Assembly (NCBI GenBank): GCA_003454135.1
Contig: DMKW01000258.1
Span: forward strand, 9,850 to 19,670
Length of the DNA stretch: 9,821 bases
From: Microbacteriaceae bacterium
GTDB lineage: Bacteria; Actinomycetota; Actinomycetes; Actinomycetales; Microbacteriaceae
Direction: 5' to 3'
The translations under genes were made by a program, and so were the position numbers. The number at the start of each line of letters is the position of its first letter. Within the stretch, counting starts at the first letter, position 1. Below the pieces are notes generated by a model. The model made no database searches and was not told the origin of the DNA. It saw only the letters and a program-made list of their open reading frames with translations. This document shows positions 1 through 7,011 of the stretch, one piece after another.

Positions 1-773
1 AGGTCCTGGTCGTACTTGATGCCGCGCTGGCCGTTGAGGTCGATGTGGAAGAGCTTGCCCTGGTAGAGCGCCTGGGCGATGCCGGCGGTGAAGTTGAGAC
101 CGGCCATCTGTTCGTGGCCGACCTCGGGGTTCACCCCGAAGAGGTCCGGGCGCTCGAGGGTCTCGATGAACGCCATGGCGTGGCCGACAGTGGGCAGCAG
201 GATGTCGCCACGGGGCTCGTTGGGCTTCGGCTCGATCGCGAAGCGGATGTCGTAGCCCTTGTCTGTGACGTACTGGGCGAAGAGGTTGACGCCCTCGCGG
301 TAGCGCTCGAGCGCGCCGCGGATGTCTTTGGCCGTGTCGTATTCCGCGCCCTCGCGCCCGCCCCACATGACGAAGGTCTTGGCGCCGAGCTCCGCGCCGA
401 GGTCGAGCTGGCGGAGGGCCTTTCGCAGCGCGAAGCGGCGCACGCCGCGGTCGTTGGAGGTGAAGCCGCCGTCCTTGAACACCGGAGCGCTGAAGAGGTT
501 GGTCGTGACCATCGGGATGATGAGCCCGGTGTCGGCGAGGGCCTGCGTGAGGCGGTCGATCTGCTTCTGCCGGTTGGCGTCGCTCGAACCGAACGGGAAC
601 AGGTCGTCGTCGTGGAAGGTCAGGCCGTACGCGCCGAGCTCGGCGAGACGGGTGACGGCCTCCACAACGTCGAGCGGCGGACGGGTCGGCCCGCCGAACG
701 GGTCGGAGCCGTTGTAGCCGACGGTCCAGAGGCCGAAGGAGAATTTGTCGTCACGGGTGGGGGTGGTGGTCAT
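1..773 (-). CDS. xylA: Xylose isomerase XylA (C-terminal part beyond left edge)
   Basis: Converts D-xylose to D-xylulose in the cytoplasm using two divalent metals. The reading frame opens at ATG 773-771 and stays open to the window edge, giving 257 codons of a protein usually about 385-395 aa, so roughly a third is missing. The visible residues match the Streptomyces-type enzyme position for position: His54 and Asp57 in FHDDD, Trp137 in MWGGREG, Glu181 and Lys183 in EPKPNEPRGD, Glu217 and His220 in NPEVGHEQ, Asp245 in HIDLNGQ, and Asp255/Asp257 in KYDQD. The last metal ligand (near residue 287) would lie outside. A Shine-Dalgarno AAGGA sits 8 nt before the start. The gene begins 49 nt after the GH3 stop on the same strand, which suggests co-transcription, although a promoter/operator-like sequence lies in the gap. 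Identification is firm. Confidence 0.97.
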   Translation of the reverse strand, partial: MTTTPTRDDKFSFGLWTVGYNGSDPFGGPTRPPLDVVEAVTRLAELGAYGLTFHDDDLFPFGSSDANRQKQIDRLTQALADTGLIIPMVTTNLFSAPVFKDGGFTSNDRGVRRFALRKALRQLDLGAELGAKTFVMWGGREGAEYDTAKDIRGALERYREGVNLFAQYVTDKGYDIRFAIEPKPNEPRGDILLPTVGHAMAFIETLERPDLFGVNPEVGHEQMAGLNFTAGIAQALYQGKLFHIDLNGQRGIKYDQD

Positions 774-806
774 GAAGATTGTCCTTCAGCGTCGTCGGTG
801 ATTTGT

Positions 807-825
807 TGTAACGAGAAACATATTA
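807..825 (-). promoter_or_regulatory. Possible secondary xylA promoter with LacI-like operator
   Basis: Read on the minus strand, TAATAT (825-820) is a good -10 match and overlaps the GH3 stop codon. It is followed at once by TGTTTCTCGTTACA (820-807), an imperfect dyad with TGT/ACA ends and the same TGTTTC half-site seen at the other candidate operators. No convincing -35 hexamer is present at the right distance (ATGCCG is the best seen). It may allow xylA to be expressed and repressed apart from GH3, or it may be chance. Confidence 0.3.
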
Positions 826-3207
826 GCGGGTTATCGAGACGTCGGCATGGAAAGCCCTCGTGTGATCGACGATTCTCACCGGGCCGACGAGTTGGGCCAC
901 CGCGGTGAAATGCACGTCCTGGCTCGATGCGGCCAGACGCAATTGCAGTTCGCCCGGTTCGACCACTCGAGTTCCATCGCGGCCGGTGAAGGATGCGAGA
1001 TCGGTCGGCACGGTGAAAGCCACGCTGGCGGTGCCACCCGGCTCGAGGTCGACCCGGGCGAACGACACGAGCCGATTCACCGGGCGAACCACCGAGGCCA
1101 CCGGGTCGTGAAGGTAGAGCTGCACTACCTCGGTGCCGGTTCGGTCGCCCGAGTTTCTCACGGTAACGGACAGCCGAATCGTGCCGTCGGTCGGCGTCGA
1201 AACCGGCTCGGTCGCCTGCCGCCCATCGACGAGCAGGTCGGTCCACTCGAAGACCGTGTAGCCGAGCCCGTGCCCGAACCCGAAGCGAGGCGACGGGTCG
1301 ATGTTCGACACGTCGCTGGACATGGCGAGGGGACTCGCAAGGTAGGTGGATGGCTGCGCGCCCGGCAGCGATGGGATGCTCACGGGCAGTCTCCCCGATG
1401 GATTCACCCGCCCGCTGATCACGCCCGCGATGGCCGCCGCCCCCTCCTCGCCGGGAAAGAACGACTGGACGATCGCTGCCGCCCGCTGCGGCGCGGTCTC
1501 GAGGAAGTATGGGCGGCCGGAGATGAGCGTGAGCACCACGGGGGTACCCGAATCGAGCACGGCGGCCAGGAGCTCGGCCTGCAGCCCGGGCAGGGTGAGC
1601 GATTCGGCGTCGCATCCCTCCCCCGACGTTCCCCTGCCGAAGAGGCCGGCGCGGTCTCCGAGTGCGAGCACGACGACGTCGGCATCCTTCGCAGCGGCGA
1701 CGGCACCGGGGATGCCGTCCCGGTCGGCCCCGTCGACGGTGCAGCCGAGGGTGACTGTCTGGTCGGCATCGGGGAACTCCCGGGCGAGAGCTTCGGCGAG
1801 GGAGGGCAACTCGATGCCGATCGGCATTTCCGGATGGTGCGATCCGACGTGGCTGGGGAACGAGTAGCAGCCGAGAAGCGTGATCGCGTCGTCGGCGCAC
1901 GGACCGATGACGGCGATGCGTTTCGGGCCGCTGAGCGGCAGCGTGCCGTCGTTGCTCACGAGCACGATCGCCTGTTCGGCGACGGCCGAGGCCATCGCCC
2001 GGTCGTCGGCCGTGTCGAGGTCGATGCTGCCGCGCACGCTCTCGATGTCGTCGAGGCCCTCCTCGCTGAGGGAGGCTGGCAGCGCGTTCCAGCGATCGTC
2101 GAGAAGGCCGAGCTCGATCTTCTGTCGCAAGACGCGTTCGAGGGCGCGATCCACGAACCGTTCGTCAAGGCGGCCGGATGCGATCTCCTCGAGCAGCGGC
2201 TCGGAGAACGTCTTCACCGTCGGGAGTTCGACGTCGAGGCCGGCCCGAAGAGCAGCCGATGCGGCCTCACCCCATGTGCAGGCCACGCCGTGGAGCAGCT
2301 TGAGAAACGCGACGCCGAAGTAGTCGGCGACCACGGTGCCCGAGAACCCCCAGGTGTCCCGGAGCAGCCCGGTGAGGAGTGTCTCGTCGGCCGCGGTCGG
2401 CACGCCGTCGATGTCGGTGTAGGCGTGCATGACCGACCGCACTCCGCTCTCCCTCACCGCCATCTCGAACGGGAGGAGCAGCACGTCGGCAAGCTCTCGG
2501 GGTCCCACCGACACGGGAGCCAGGTTGCGGCCGGCCCTGGAAGCCGAATAGCCCACGAAGTGCTTGAGGGTCGCGATGATCCCGTTTGCCTCGAGACCGC
2601 GAACGTACGCGGTGGCGATCGTGCCGACCAGGTAGGGGTCTTCGCCGATCGTCTCCTCCGTGCGACCCCAGCGAGCGTCGCGAGCGACATCGAGCACGGG
2701 GGCCAGCCCCTGGTGGATTCCGACGGATCGCATGCTCCGCGCGATGCGGGCAGCCATACTCTCGATGAGCGACGGGTTGAAGGTGGCTCCCCAGGAGAGC
2801 GGCACTGGGTAGGCGGTCGCTCCCCAGGCGGTGAAACCGGAGAGACATTCCTCGTGGGCGATCGCAGGGATGCCGAACCTGTTCGCTTCGACGATCTTGC
2901 GCTGGCTCTTGGCGAGCGACGCCGCGCCGACCGCCGCATCGACGGGAGCCGAGCCGAACGGCCGCGTGAGCTGCCCGAGCCCGAACTCCAGCAGGGCGTC
3001 GAGATCGATGTCGTCGGCCATCTCGTGCTGGTGGGGGGCGACATCGCCGCCATCGCCCGAGGCGCCGACCCAGACGCCGTAGAGCTGGGCGAGCTTCTCG
3101 CGCAGCGTCATCTGTTCAATGAGTGCCGCGACACGCTCGGCCACGGGGCGTCGCGCGTCGCGCCACGGCTCCACGGCGGTATCCGGCGAGACGGCAATCG
3201 TCGTCAA
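823..3207 (-). CDS. Glycoside hydrolase family 3, likely beta-xylosidase/beta-glucosidase
   Basis: Hydrolyses terminal beta-linked sugars from short oligosaccharides. With xylA downstream, xylo-oligosaccharides are the best guess. The 794-aa protein has a GH3 N-terminal barrel (about 30-370; HEECLSGF 118-125, KHFVGY 215-220, GRN 226-228), a C-terminal alpha/beta domain (about 415-650) and a fibronectin-III-like tail (about 675-765). Asp295 in VVADYF is the expected nucleophile, and Glu530 in TSGEG, before SLTLPG, is the expected acid/base. RFGFGHGLGYT (641-651) is the usual family motif before the tail. No signal peptide is visible, so it should act on imported sugar in the cytoplasm. I chose TTG at 3207-3205 because GGGAG lies 7 nt upstream and the family sequence begins soon after. 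The frame stays open to 3429, but that extension covers the operator and the start of lacI and reads like non-coding sequence. GTG at 3174 is an alternative start. Beta-glucosidase or another exo-glycosidase specificity cannot be excluded. Confidence 0.9.
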   Translation of the reverse strand: MTTIAVSPDTAVEPWRDARRPVAERVAALIEQMTLREKLAQLYGVWVGASGDGGDVAPHQHEMADDIDLDALLEFGLGQLTRPFGSAPVDAAVGAASLAKSQRKIVEANRFGIPAIAHEECLSGFTAWGATAYPVPLSWGATFNPSLIESMAARIARSMRSVGIHQGLAPVLDVARDARWGRTEETIGEDPYLVGTIATAYVRGLEANGIIATLKHFVGYSASRAGRNLAPVSVGPRELADVLLLPFEMAVRESGVRSVMHAYTDIDGVPTAADETLLTGLLRDTWGFSGTVVADYFGVAFLKLLHGVACTWGEAASAALRAGLDVELPTVKTFSEPLLEEIASGRLDERFVDRALERVLRQKIELGLLDDRWNALPASLSEEGLDDIESVRGSIDLDTADDRAMASAVAEQAIVLVSNDGTLPLSGPKRIAVIGPCADDAITLLGCYSFPSHVGSHHPEMPIGIELPSLAEALAREFPDADQTVTLGCTVDGADRDGIPGAVAAAKDADVVVLALGDRAGLFGRGTSGEGCDAESLTLPGLQAELLAAVLDSGTPVVLTLISGRPYFLETAPQRAAAIVQSFFPGEEGAAAIAGVISGRVNPSGRLPVSIPSLPGAQPSTYLASPLAMSSDVSNIDPSPRFGFGHGLGYTVFEWTDLLVDGRQATEPVSTPTDGTIRLSVTVRNSGDRTGTEVVQLYLHDPVASVVRPVNRLVSFARVDLEPGGTASVAFTVPTDLASFTGRDGTRVVEPGELQLRLAASSQDVHFTAVAQLVGPVRIVDHTRAFHADVSITR

Positions 3208-3239
3208 TGTATGGCTCCCGACACTGCGATTCCAGAAAG

Positions 3240-3259
3240 TTTCGTATTCTGCTACGAAA
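3240..3259. promoter_or_regulatory. Inverted-repeat operator candidate between GH3 and lacI
   Basis: A perfect 7-bp inverted repeat, TTTCGTA (3240-3246) and TACGAAA (3253-3259), is separated by 6 nt. It lies in the divergent region, 33 nt upstream of the GH3 start codon and 75 nt upstream of the lacI start, so a protein bound here could control both genes. The right arm with its flanking base, CTACGAAA (3252-3259), recurs exactly at 4429-4436 before the transporter operon. The neighbouring LacI regulator is the natural binding partner, but this is inferred from position and symmetry. Confidence 0.6.
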
Positions 3260-3321
3260 GTAAACAGGGTTCGGAGTCTAGAGTTTCCGCGGAGCAGCGT
3301 CAAGAAGCCCACGCCCATCGC

Positions 3322-3327
3322 TAGAGT
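3322..3327 (+). promoter_or_regulatory. Candidate -10 element of a leaderless lacI promoter
   Basis: TAGAGT fits the actinobacterial -10 pattern TANNNT and ends exactly 7 nt before the lacI ATG at 3335, so transcription could start at the A of the start codon. No usable Shine-Dalgarno is present upstream of that ATG, which agrees with a leaderless transcript. The -35 region is poor. The surrounding CTAGAGTT also occurs at 3278-3285, so a second, upstream start is possible. Confidence 0.45.
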
Positions 3328-3334
3328 TGTGGTC

Positions 3335-4363
3335 ATGGCCGAAGAAACTGTCGCGATGCGGGGTACCAGCCCGGCGACCCTGTCGCGGGTCGCCCACGAC
3401 GCCTCGGTATCGATGTCCACCGTGTCCAAGGTGCTGAACGGCCGCGCGGGGGTGTCAGACGCGACGCGGGCACGGGTGGAGGAGCTCCTGCACTCCCACG
3501 GCTACAACCGGCGATCGTCCCCTGGCAATTTGGCCCCACTCGTCGAGCTCGTCTTCGACGTGCTGGACAGCGCCTGGGCCATCGAGATCATCCGCGGTGT
3601 CGAGCGCGTGGCGAGGGCGAATGGCTTGAGCGTGGTCCTCACCGAGAGCGGAAACAGGCACACGCCGGGTCCCGAATGGATCGACGGCGTGATGCAGCGT
3701 CGACCGGTCGGCGTCATCCTCGTCTTCTCGGATCTCTCCCCCGATCACAAGCGCCAGCTGCGCACCAGGAACATCCCGTTCGTTGTCGTCGACCCCGCCG
3801 GCGATCCGGCGCCCGATGTTCCGTCGATCGGCTCGGCCAACTGGTCGGGCGGACTGGCTGCCACGCGTCACCTGATCGAGCTCGGTCACCGCAGGATCGC
3901 CATGATCACGGGCCCAGACGACATGATGTGCTCGCGAGCCCGGGTATCCGGCTACCGCTCGGCGCTCGAAGCGGCTGGCATCCCGGTGGTCGAAGAGCTC
4001 ATCGTGCCCGGCGACTTCCGTCGCGAGACCGGCATCGAGCGGGGCACTGAACTGCTGTCCATGATTGATCCCCCGACCGCGATCTTCGCGGGGAGCGACC
4101 TCCAGGCGCTCGGCGTCTACGAGGCGGCGAGGGAACTGGGGGTCGACATCCCCGGCGACGTCTCGGTGGTCGGATACGACGATCTCCAGATCTCGCGGTG
4201 GGTCGGGCCGCCTCTCACGACGATTCGACAGCCGCTCACCGAAATGGCGGAAGAAGCGACCCGGCTCGTACTGCGACTGCGCACGGCGAAGCCCGACGAG
4301 AACCTCAGGCTCGACCTTGCGACGAGTCTCGTCGTGCGCTCCAGCACTCGTCGCCTGGACTAG
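3335..4363 (+). CDS. LacI-family transcriptional regulator (BxlR/XylR-like)
   Basis: A 342-aa sugar-responsive regulator, probably a repressor of both arms of the locus. An N-terminal helix-turn-helix at about residues 14-34 (ATLSRVAHDASVSMSTVSKV) is followed by the hinge region with VLNGRAGVSDATRARVEE and HGYNRR. A periplasmic-binding-protein-like effector domain (about 65-340) carries family motifs such as ATRHLIELGHRRIAMITGP, AIFAGSDLQALGVYEAARELG, DVSVVGYDD and LTTIRQPL. ATG 3335 is chosen because the HTH starts about 14 residues later and a -10 element lies 7 nt upstream. GTG 3329 is an alternative, and the longer in-frame extension to 3119 would overlap GH3. Its place between a divergent GH3 gene and a sugar importer, plus nearby CGAAA/TTTCG dyads, points to local control and autoregulation. 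The effector is unknown; xylose or xylobiose would fit. Confidence 0.92.
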   Translation: MAEETVAMRGTSPATLSRVAHDASVSMSTVSKVLNGRAGVSDATRARVEELLHSHGYNRRSSPGNLAPLVELVFDVLDSAWAIEIIRGVERVARANGLSVVLTESGNRHTPGPEWIDGVMQRRPVGVILVFSDLSPDHKRQLRTRNIPFVVVDPAGDPAPDVPSIGSANWSGGLAATRHLIELGHRRIAMITGPDDMMCSRARVSGYRSALEAAGIPVVEELIVPGDFRRETGIERGTELLSMIDPPTAIFAGSDLQALGVYEAARELGVDIPGDVSVVGYDDLQISRWVGPPLTTIRQPLTEMAEEATRLVLRLRTAKPDENLRLDLATSLVVRSSTRRLD

Positions 4364-4371
4364 TTCCCTCT

Positions 4372-4391
4372 CCGCCGCGACCGTCCGGCGG
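4372..4391 (+). terminator. Weak hairpin after lacI
   Basis: CCGCCG (4372-4377) pairs with CGGCGG (4386-4391) across an 8-nt loop, starting 8 nt after the lacI stop codon. There is no run of T afterwards, so intrinsic termination would be inefficient. It could simply be a chance GC-rich fold. Confidence 0.25.
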
Positions 4392-4431
4392 GTTGCGTCT
4401 CCGCCGTGCGATCTCCTCGGTCGTGCGTCTA

Positions 4432-4443
4432 CGAAACATTTCG
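4432..4443. promoter_or_regulatory. LacI-type operator candidate upstream of the sugar importer
   Basis: CGAAACATTTCG is a perfect inverted repeat of CGAAA/TTTCG around a 2-nt centre, close to the general LacI-family operator shape (GAAA-N2-TTTC core). It lies 18 nt upstream of a candidate -35 element. CTACGAAA (4429-4436) is identical to a stretch of the dyad in the GH3/lacI region, which suggests the same protein binds both. Overlapping it, TTTCGCGCAGAAA (4439-4451) forms a further imperfect dyad. Confidence 0.6.
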
Positions 4444-4460
4444 CGCAGAAATATTGAAAC

Positions 4461-4490
4461 TTGCGCGATGGATAACGACAGCAGTAGCGT
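4461..4490 (+). promoter_or_regulatory. Candidate promoter of the importer operon
   Basis: TTGCGC (4461-4466) and TAGCGT (4485-4490), 18 nt apart, are reasonable actinobacterial -35 and -10 hexamers placed just downstream of the operator dyad. Transcription would start near 4497 and give a leader of about 258 nt before the binding-protein gene. The hexamers are imperfect and other choices exist. Confidence 0.35.
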
Positions 4491-4559
4491 GTGACCACGA
4501 ATGGTGAGTCCCTGAGTCACCGGCCGGGCACTATCGGAACGATGCGACGAAGGAGTCTC

Positions 4560-4727
4560 GTGAATCTGATGTTTCCAACACCGCTGCGAGCCTCGCTTTC
4601 TTTCTGCGCCCAGTCGGGTGGGTCGGAAGCGACCCGTCGTCGCGTCACTCCCGAAGAATTCCGTCGCGCTCACCCGCACGGGGTCGGCCAGTCCAGACCT
4701 TTCGTTGTCCCATCGCACCTCGGCTAG
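4560..4727 (+). CDS. Possible small leader ORF (55 aa), unrecognised
   Basis: A GTG start at 4560 has AAGGAG 4 nt upstream, and the frame runs 55 codons to TAG at 4725-4727, ending 27 nt before the binding-protein ATG. The product starts MNLMFPTPLRAS, is rich in Arg, Ser and Pro and matches no family I know. About 64% of its codons end in G or C, clearly less biased than the flanking genes, which argues against long-standing selection as protein. It may be a leader peptide affecting translation of the importer operon, or a chance frame. Confidence 0.25.
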   Translation: MNLMFPTPLRASLSFCAQSGGSEATRRRVTPEEFRRAHPHGVGQSRPFVVPSHLG

Positions 4728-4754
4728 ACACCACATCATCCAAGGAGACAAGCA

Positions 4755-6101
4755 ATGAAGCTTCACAGTCAGAGAATTTTCGGACCGGCACGCGAAGGCA
4801 GGCGCGGAAACCGCCGCCTGCGCACAGCACTGCTCGCCGGCGGCATCGCAGCCCTCATGTTCGGCGCAACGGCGTGCGCATCGTCCGGCGGCACCACCGC
4901 CGCTTCCGACGCGACCGCCTGGGGCCTCACCGGCACGGACCAGACGGACGTGCTCGGGCCGGCCTTCGACGCGTGGAACAAGGCGAACCCCACGGAGCAG
5001 GTCAAGGCCAACTACTTCGCGAACGACGCATACAAGACCAAGATCCGCACGGCGATCGGCGCTGGTTCCGCCCCGACGATCCTCTACAGCTGGGCCGGCG
5101 GCACGCTCGACTCTTACGTCAAGGCCGGCAAGGTCGTGGACCTGACCAATTCCGTCGCGAGCGCGAAAGGCAAGTACCTTCCCTCGGTGTTCGGCCAGGG
5201 CGTCGTCAACGGCAAGACCTACGCGGTGCCGATGAACGCGGTGACCCCGATCATGTTCTACTTCAACAAGGACGTGCTCAAGAAGGCCGGCGTTTCCGTT
5301 CCGAAGAACTGGGACGACATCCTCGCCGCGATCCCCAAGCTCAAGGCCGCCGGCGTTGCCGCGTTCTCCCTCGCCGGTGCCAGCAAGTGGCCGGAGCTCA
5401 TGTGGGAGGAGTACCTCGTAGACCGCGTGGCGGGCCCGGACGCGTTCAATGCGGTGATGGCCGGCAAGAAGGGGTCATGGTCCGACCCCGGAATCATCAA
5501 GGCCAACACGATGATCCAGCAGCTCGTGAGCGCCGGCGGCTTCGTCGACGGTTTCTCCTCCGTGACCGCTGACAGCAACGCGGATGTCGCGCTGCTCTAC
5601 ACCGGCAAGGCGGCCATGATGCTCCAGGGTGCATGGGTCTACGGCACGTTCCAGACGCAGGCCGCCGACTTCGTGAAGTCGGGACTCGGCTACACCACCT
5701 TCCCCGCCGTCCCCGGCGGCAAGGGCGACCCGGCAGACATCGTCGGCAACCCTTCTGGATACTTCTCGGTGTCGTCGGCCGCGTCCAAGGCGCAACAGAA
5801 GGCGGCAGTCTCGTTCCTGACGAAGGGCGTCTTCGACTCCGGCTACATCGACCGGATGATCAAGAAGGGACAGGTGCCGCCGATCCAGAACATCGACAGC
5901 AAGATCGCCAGCGCCGGCTCCGACTTCGGAACGGGTGTCTACAACCTCACCAAGGCAGCACCGAACTTCCAGATGTCGTGGGACCAGGCGCTCCCGCCGG
6001 CACAGGCGACCGCGCTGCTGACCAACCTCGACCAGCTCTTCAACAAGCAGATCACCCCGCAGCAGTTCTCCGACAACATGAACAAGACGATCGGCCAGTA
6101 A
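4755..6101 (+). CDS. Sugar ABC transporter substrate-binding lipoprotein (CUT1)
   Basis: Captures an oligosaccharide outside the membrane and delivers it to the two permeases encoded next. The 448-aa precursor begins with a long Arg-rich n-region, a hydrophobic core (LLAGGIAALMFG) and a lipobox ATAC with Cys41 as the probable lipidation site, followed by the usual Ser/Gly/Thr linker. The mature part is a type 1 extracellular solute-binding domain, shown by FDAWNKANP, TILYSWAGGTLDSYVKAGKV, GKTYAVPMNAVTPIMFYFNKD, KAGVSVPKNWDDILAA and AMMLQGAW. The start is clear: AAGGAG lies 7 nt before ATG 4755. Organisation with a LacI regulator and a GH3 enzyme parallels the bxlE gene of Streptomyces xylobiose systems, so xylobiose or xylo-oligosaccharides are a reasonable guess, but the ligand cannot be read from the sequence. 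It is the first gene of the operon, with permease 1 only 4 nt downstream. Confidence 0.93.
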   Translation: MKLHSQRIFGPAREGRRGNRRLRTALLAGGIAALMFGATACASSGGTTAASDATAWGLTGTDQTDVLGPAFDAWNKANPTEQVKANYFANDAYKTKIRTAIGAGSAPTILYSWAGGTLDSYVKAGKVVDLTNSVASAKGKYLPSVFGQGVVNGKTYAVPMNAVTPIMFYFNKDVLKKAGVSVPKNWDDILAAIPKLKAAGVAAFSLAGASKWPELMWEEYLVDRVAGPDAFNAVMAGKKGSWSDPGIIKANTMIQQLVSAGGFVDGFSSVTADSNADVALLYTGKAAMMLQGAWVYGTFQTQAADFVKSGLGYTTFPAVPGGKGDPADIVGNPSGYFSVSSAASKAQQKAAVSFLTKGVFDSGYIDRMIKKGQVPPIQNIDSKIASAGSDFGTGVYNLTKAAPNFQMSWDQALPPAQATALLTNLDQLFNKQITPQQFSDNMNKTIGQ

Positions 6102-6105
6102 GAAA

Positions 6106-7011
6106 GTGTCTACAAACCGCGGGGCCGTCGTGACGAGCAAGAGTCGCGTCGGCCCCAGCGGCTGGATGATTGCTCCAGCCCTCACGTTCTTCCTGGTCTT
6201 CGCGATCGTGCCGCTCGCGGTCGCGCTGTACCTGAGCTTCACCAAGTGGGATGCCATCAGCGATCCGGTGTGGGTGGGCCTCGCCAACTGGCCCAAGGTG
6301 CTCACCGATCCCGTGACGATCACCGCGCTCGTGCTGAGCCTCAAGGTCATCGTCATCTCGTGGGTCGTCCAGACCCCGATCAGCCTCCTGCTCGGCGTCT
6401 TTACGGCCGGACGGCAGCGCTACCGAGGCGTGCTCGCTGCCGTCTTCTTCCTGCCGCTCATCCTGTCGTCTGCGGCGATCGCCATCGCGTTCAAGGCAAT
6501 CCTCGACCCCAACTTCGGGCTCGCGGCGTCGCTTGGCATCCCGTTCCTCAAGCAGGACTGGCTCGGCAACCAGGATCTGATCCTCTACGTCGTCGTCTTC
6601 ATCATCGCGTGGCAGTTCGTGCCGTTCCACACTTTGCTCTACCAGGGCGGTGTGCGCCAGATCCCGGCGTCCCTCTACGAGGCGGCGGAGATCGACGGCG
6701 CAAGCCGGATGCAGCAGTTCTTCGCGATCACCCTGCCGCAGCTGCGCTACACGATCGTCACCTCGTCCACGCTCATGGTGGTCGGTTCGCTGACCTACTT
6801 CGACGTGATCTTCGTGCTTACCGGCGGCGTGCCGAGTGCGGGCATCCGCATTCTCCCCATCGACATGTACGTCACGGGATTCTCGGCAAACCAGATGGGC
6901 GAGGCAAGCGTCATGGCGATGATCCTCGTCGTGATCGGACTCCTGCTCGCCCTCGGGCTGACCAAGTTCAGCGGGTTCGCGAAGATGACCAGCCAACAGG
7001 AGGGCTTGTAA
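6106..7011 (+). CDS. Sugar ABC transporter permease 1 (MalF/BxlF-like)
   Basis: One of two inner-membrane subunits forming the channel. The 301-aa protein has six probable membrane segments (about 21-44, 72-97, 108-130, 158-178, 215-238, 266-286). The cytoplasmic EAA loop YEAAEIDGASRMQQFFAITLP (191-211) docks the ATPase and carries the conserved E-A-A, D-G-A and L-P residues. The GTG at 6106 lies 4 nt after the binding-protein stop with only a weak AAGAAAG ribosome site, so translation is probably coupled. GTG at 6130 would remove eight non-conserved residues and is an equally possible start. It overlaps the next permease by 1 nt. The short N-terminus and six segments fit the smaller CUT1 permeases rather than the eight-segment E. 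coli MalF. Confidence 0.93.
   Translation: MSTNRGAVVTSKSRVGPSGWMIAPALTFFLVFAIVPLAVALYLSFTKWDAISDPVWVGLANWPKVLTDPVTITALVLSLKVIVISWVVQTPISLLLGVFTAGRQRYRGVLAAVFFLPLILSSAAIAIAFKAILDPNFGLAASLGIPFLKQDWLGNQDLILYVVVFIIAWQFVPFHTLLYQGGVRQIPASLYEAAEIDGASRMQQFFAITLPQLRYTIVTSSTLMVVGSLTYFDVIFVLTGGVPSAGIRILPIDMYVTGFSANQMGEASVMAMILVVIGLLLALGLTKFSGFAKMTSQQEGL

Larger units (their letters stand above)
4364..4754. other. 391-nt intergenic region before the transporter operon
   Basis: This non-coding stretch holds, in order, a small GC-rich hairpin (4372-4391), an inverted-repeat operator candidate (4432-4443), A/T-rich GAAA-containing sequence to about 4460, a candidate promoter (4461-4490) and a leader of about 260 nt. 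The leader contains one short frame with a good ribosome site (4560-4727). Otherwise I see no RNA gene or clear riboswitch in it. Confidence 0.6.

Noticed and set aside
45..908. 287-codon open frame on the plus strand across xylA
   Set aside because: Antisense shadow of xylA, whose catalytic residues are clear on the other strand; it also runs across two gene boundaries.
770..1900. 376-codon minus-strand frame overlapping the GH3 3' end
   Set aside because: Alternative frame of GH3 with Arg-rich, low-complexity translation and no ribosome site or domain.
847..3324. 825-codon open frame on the plus strand, opposite the GH3 gene
   Set aside because: Its translation is Arg/Gly/His/Glu-rich with no family resemblance. 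It mirrors a confidently identified GH3 gene, as expected for antisense frames in high-GC DNA.
3119..3334. N-terminal extension of the LacI regulator
   Set aside because: The extra 72 residues overlap the GH3 coding region and operator and are unlike any LacI N-terminus. The HTH starts right after ATG 3335.
3208..3429. N-terminal extension of GH3 to ATG 3429
   Set aside because: It would overlap lacI by 95 nt and translate the operator region. TTG 3207 has a good ribosome site and sits next to the conserved family start.
3455..4498. 347-codon minus-strand frame opposite lacI
   Set aside because: Antisense shadow with unstructured, Arg/Asp-rich translation; lacI is well supported.
6246..7010. 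Plus-strand frame upstream of and continuous with permease 2
   Set aside because: It is an out-of-frame reading of permease 1. The true permease 2 start is ATG 7011, with AGGAGG and TAATG coupling.
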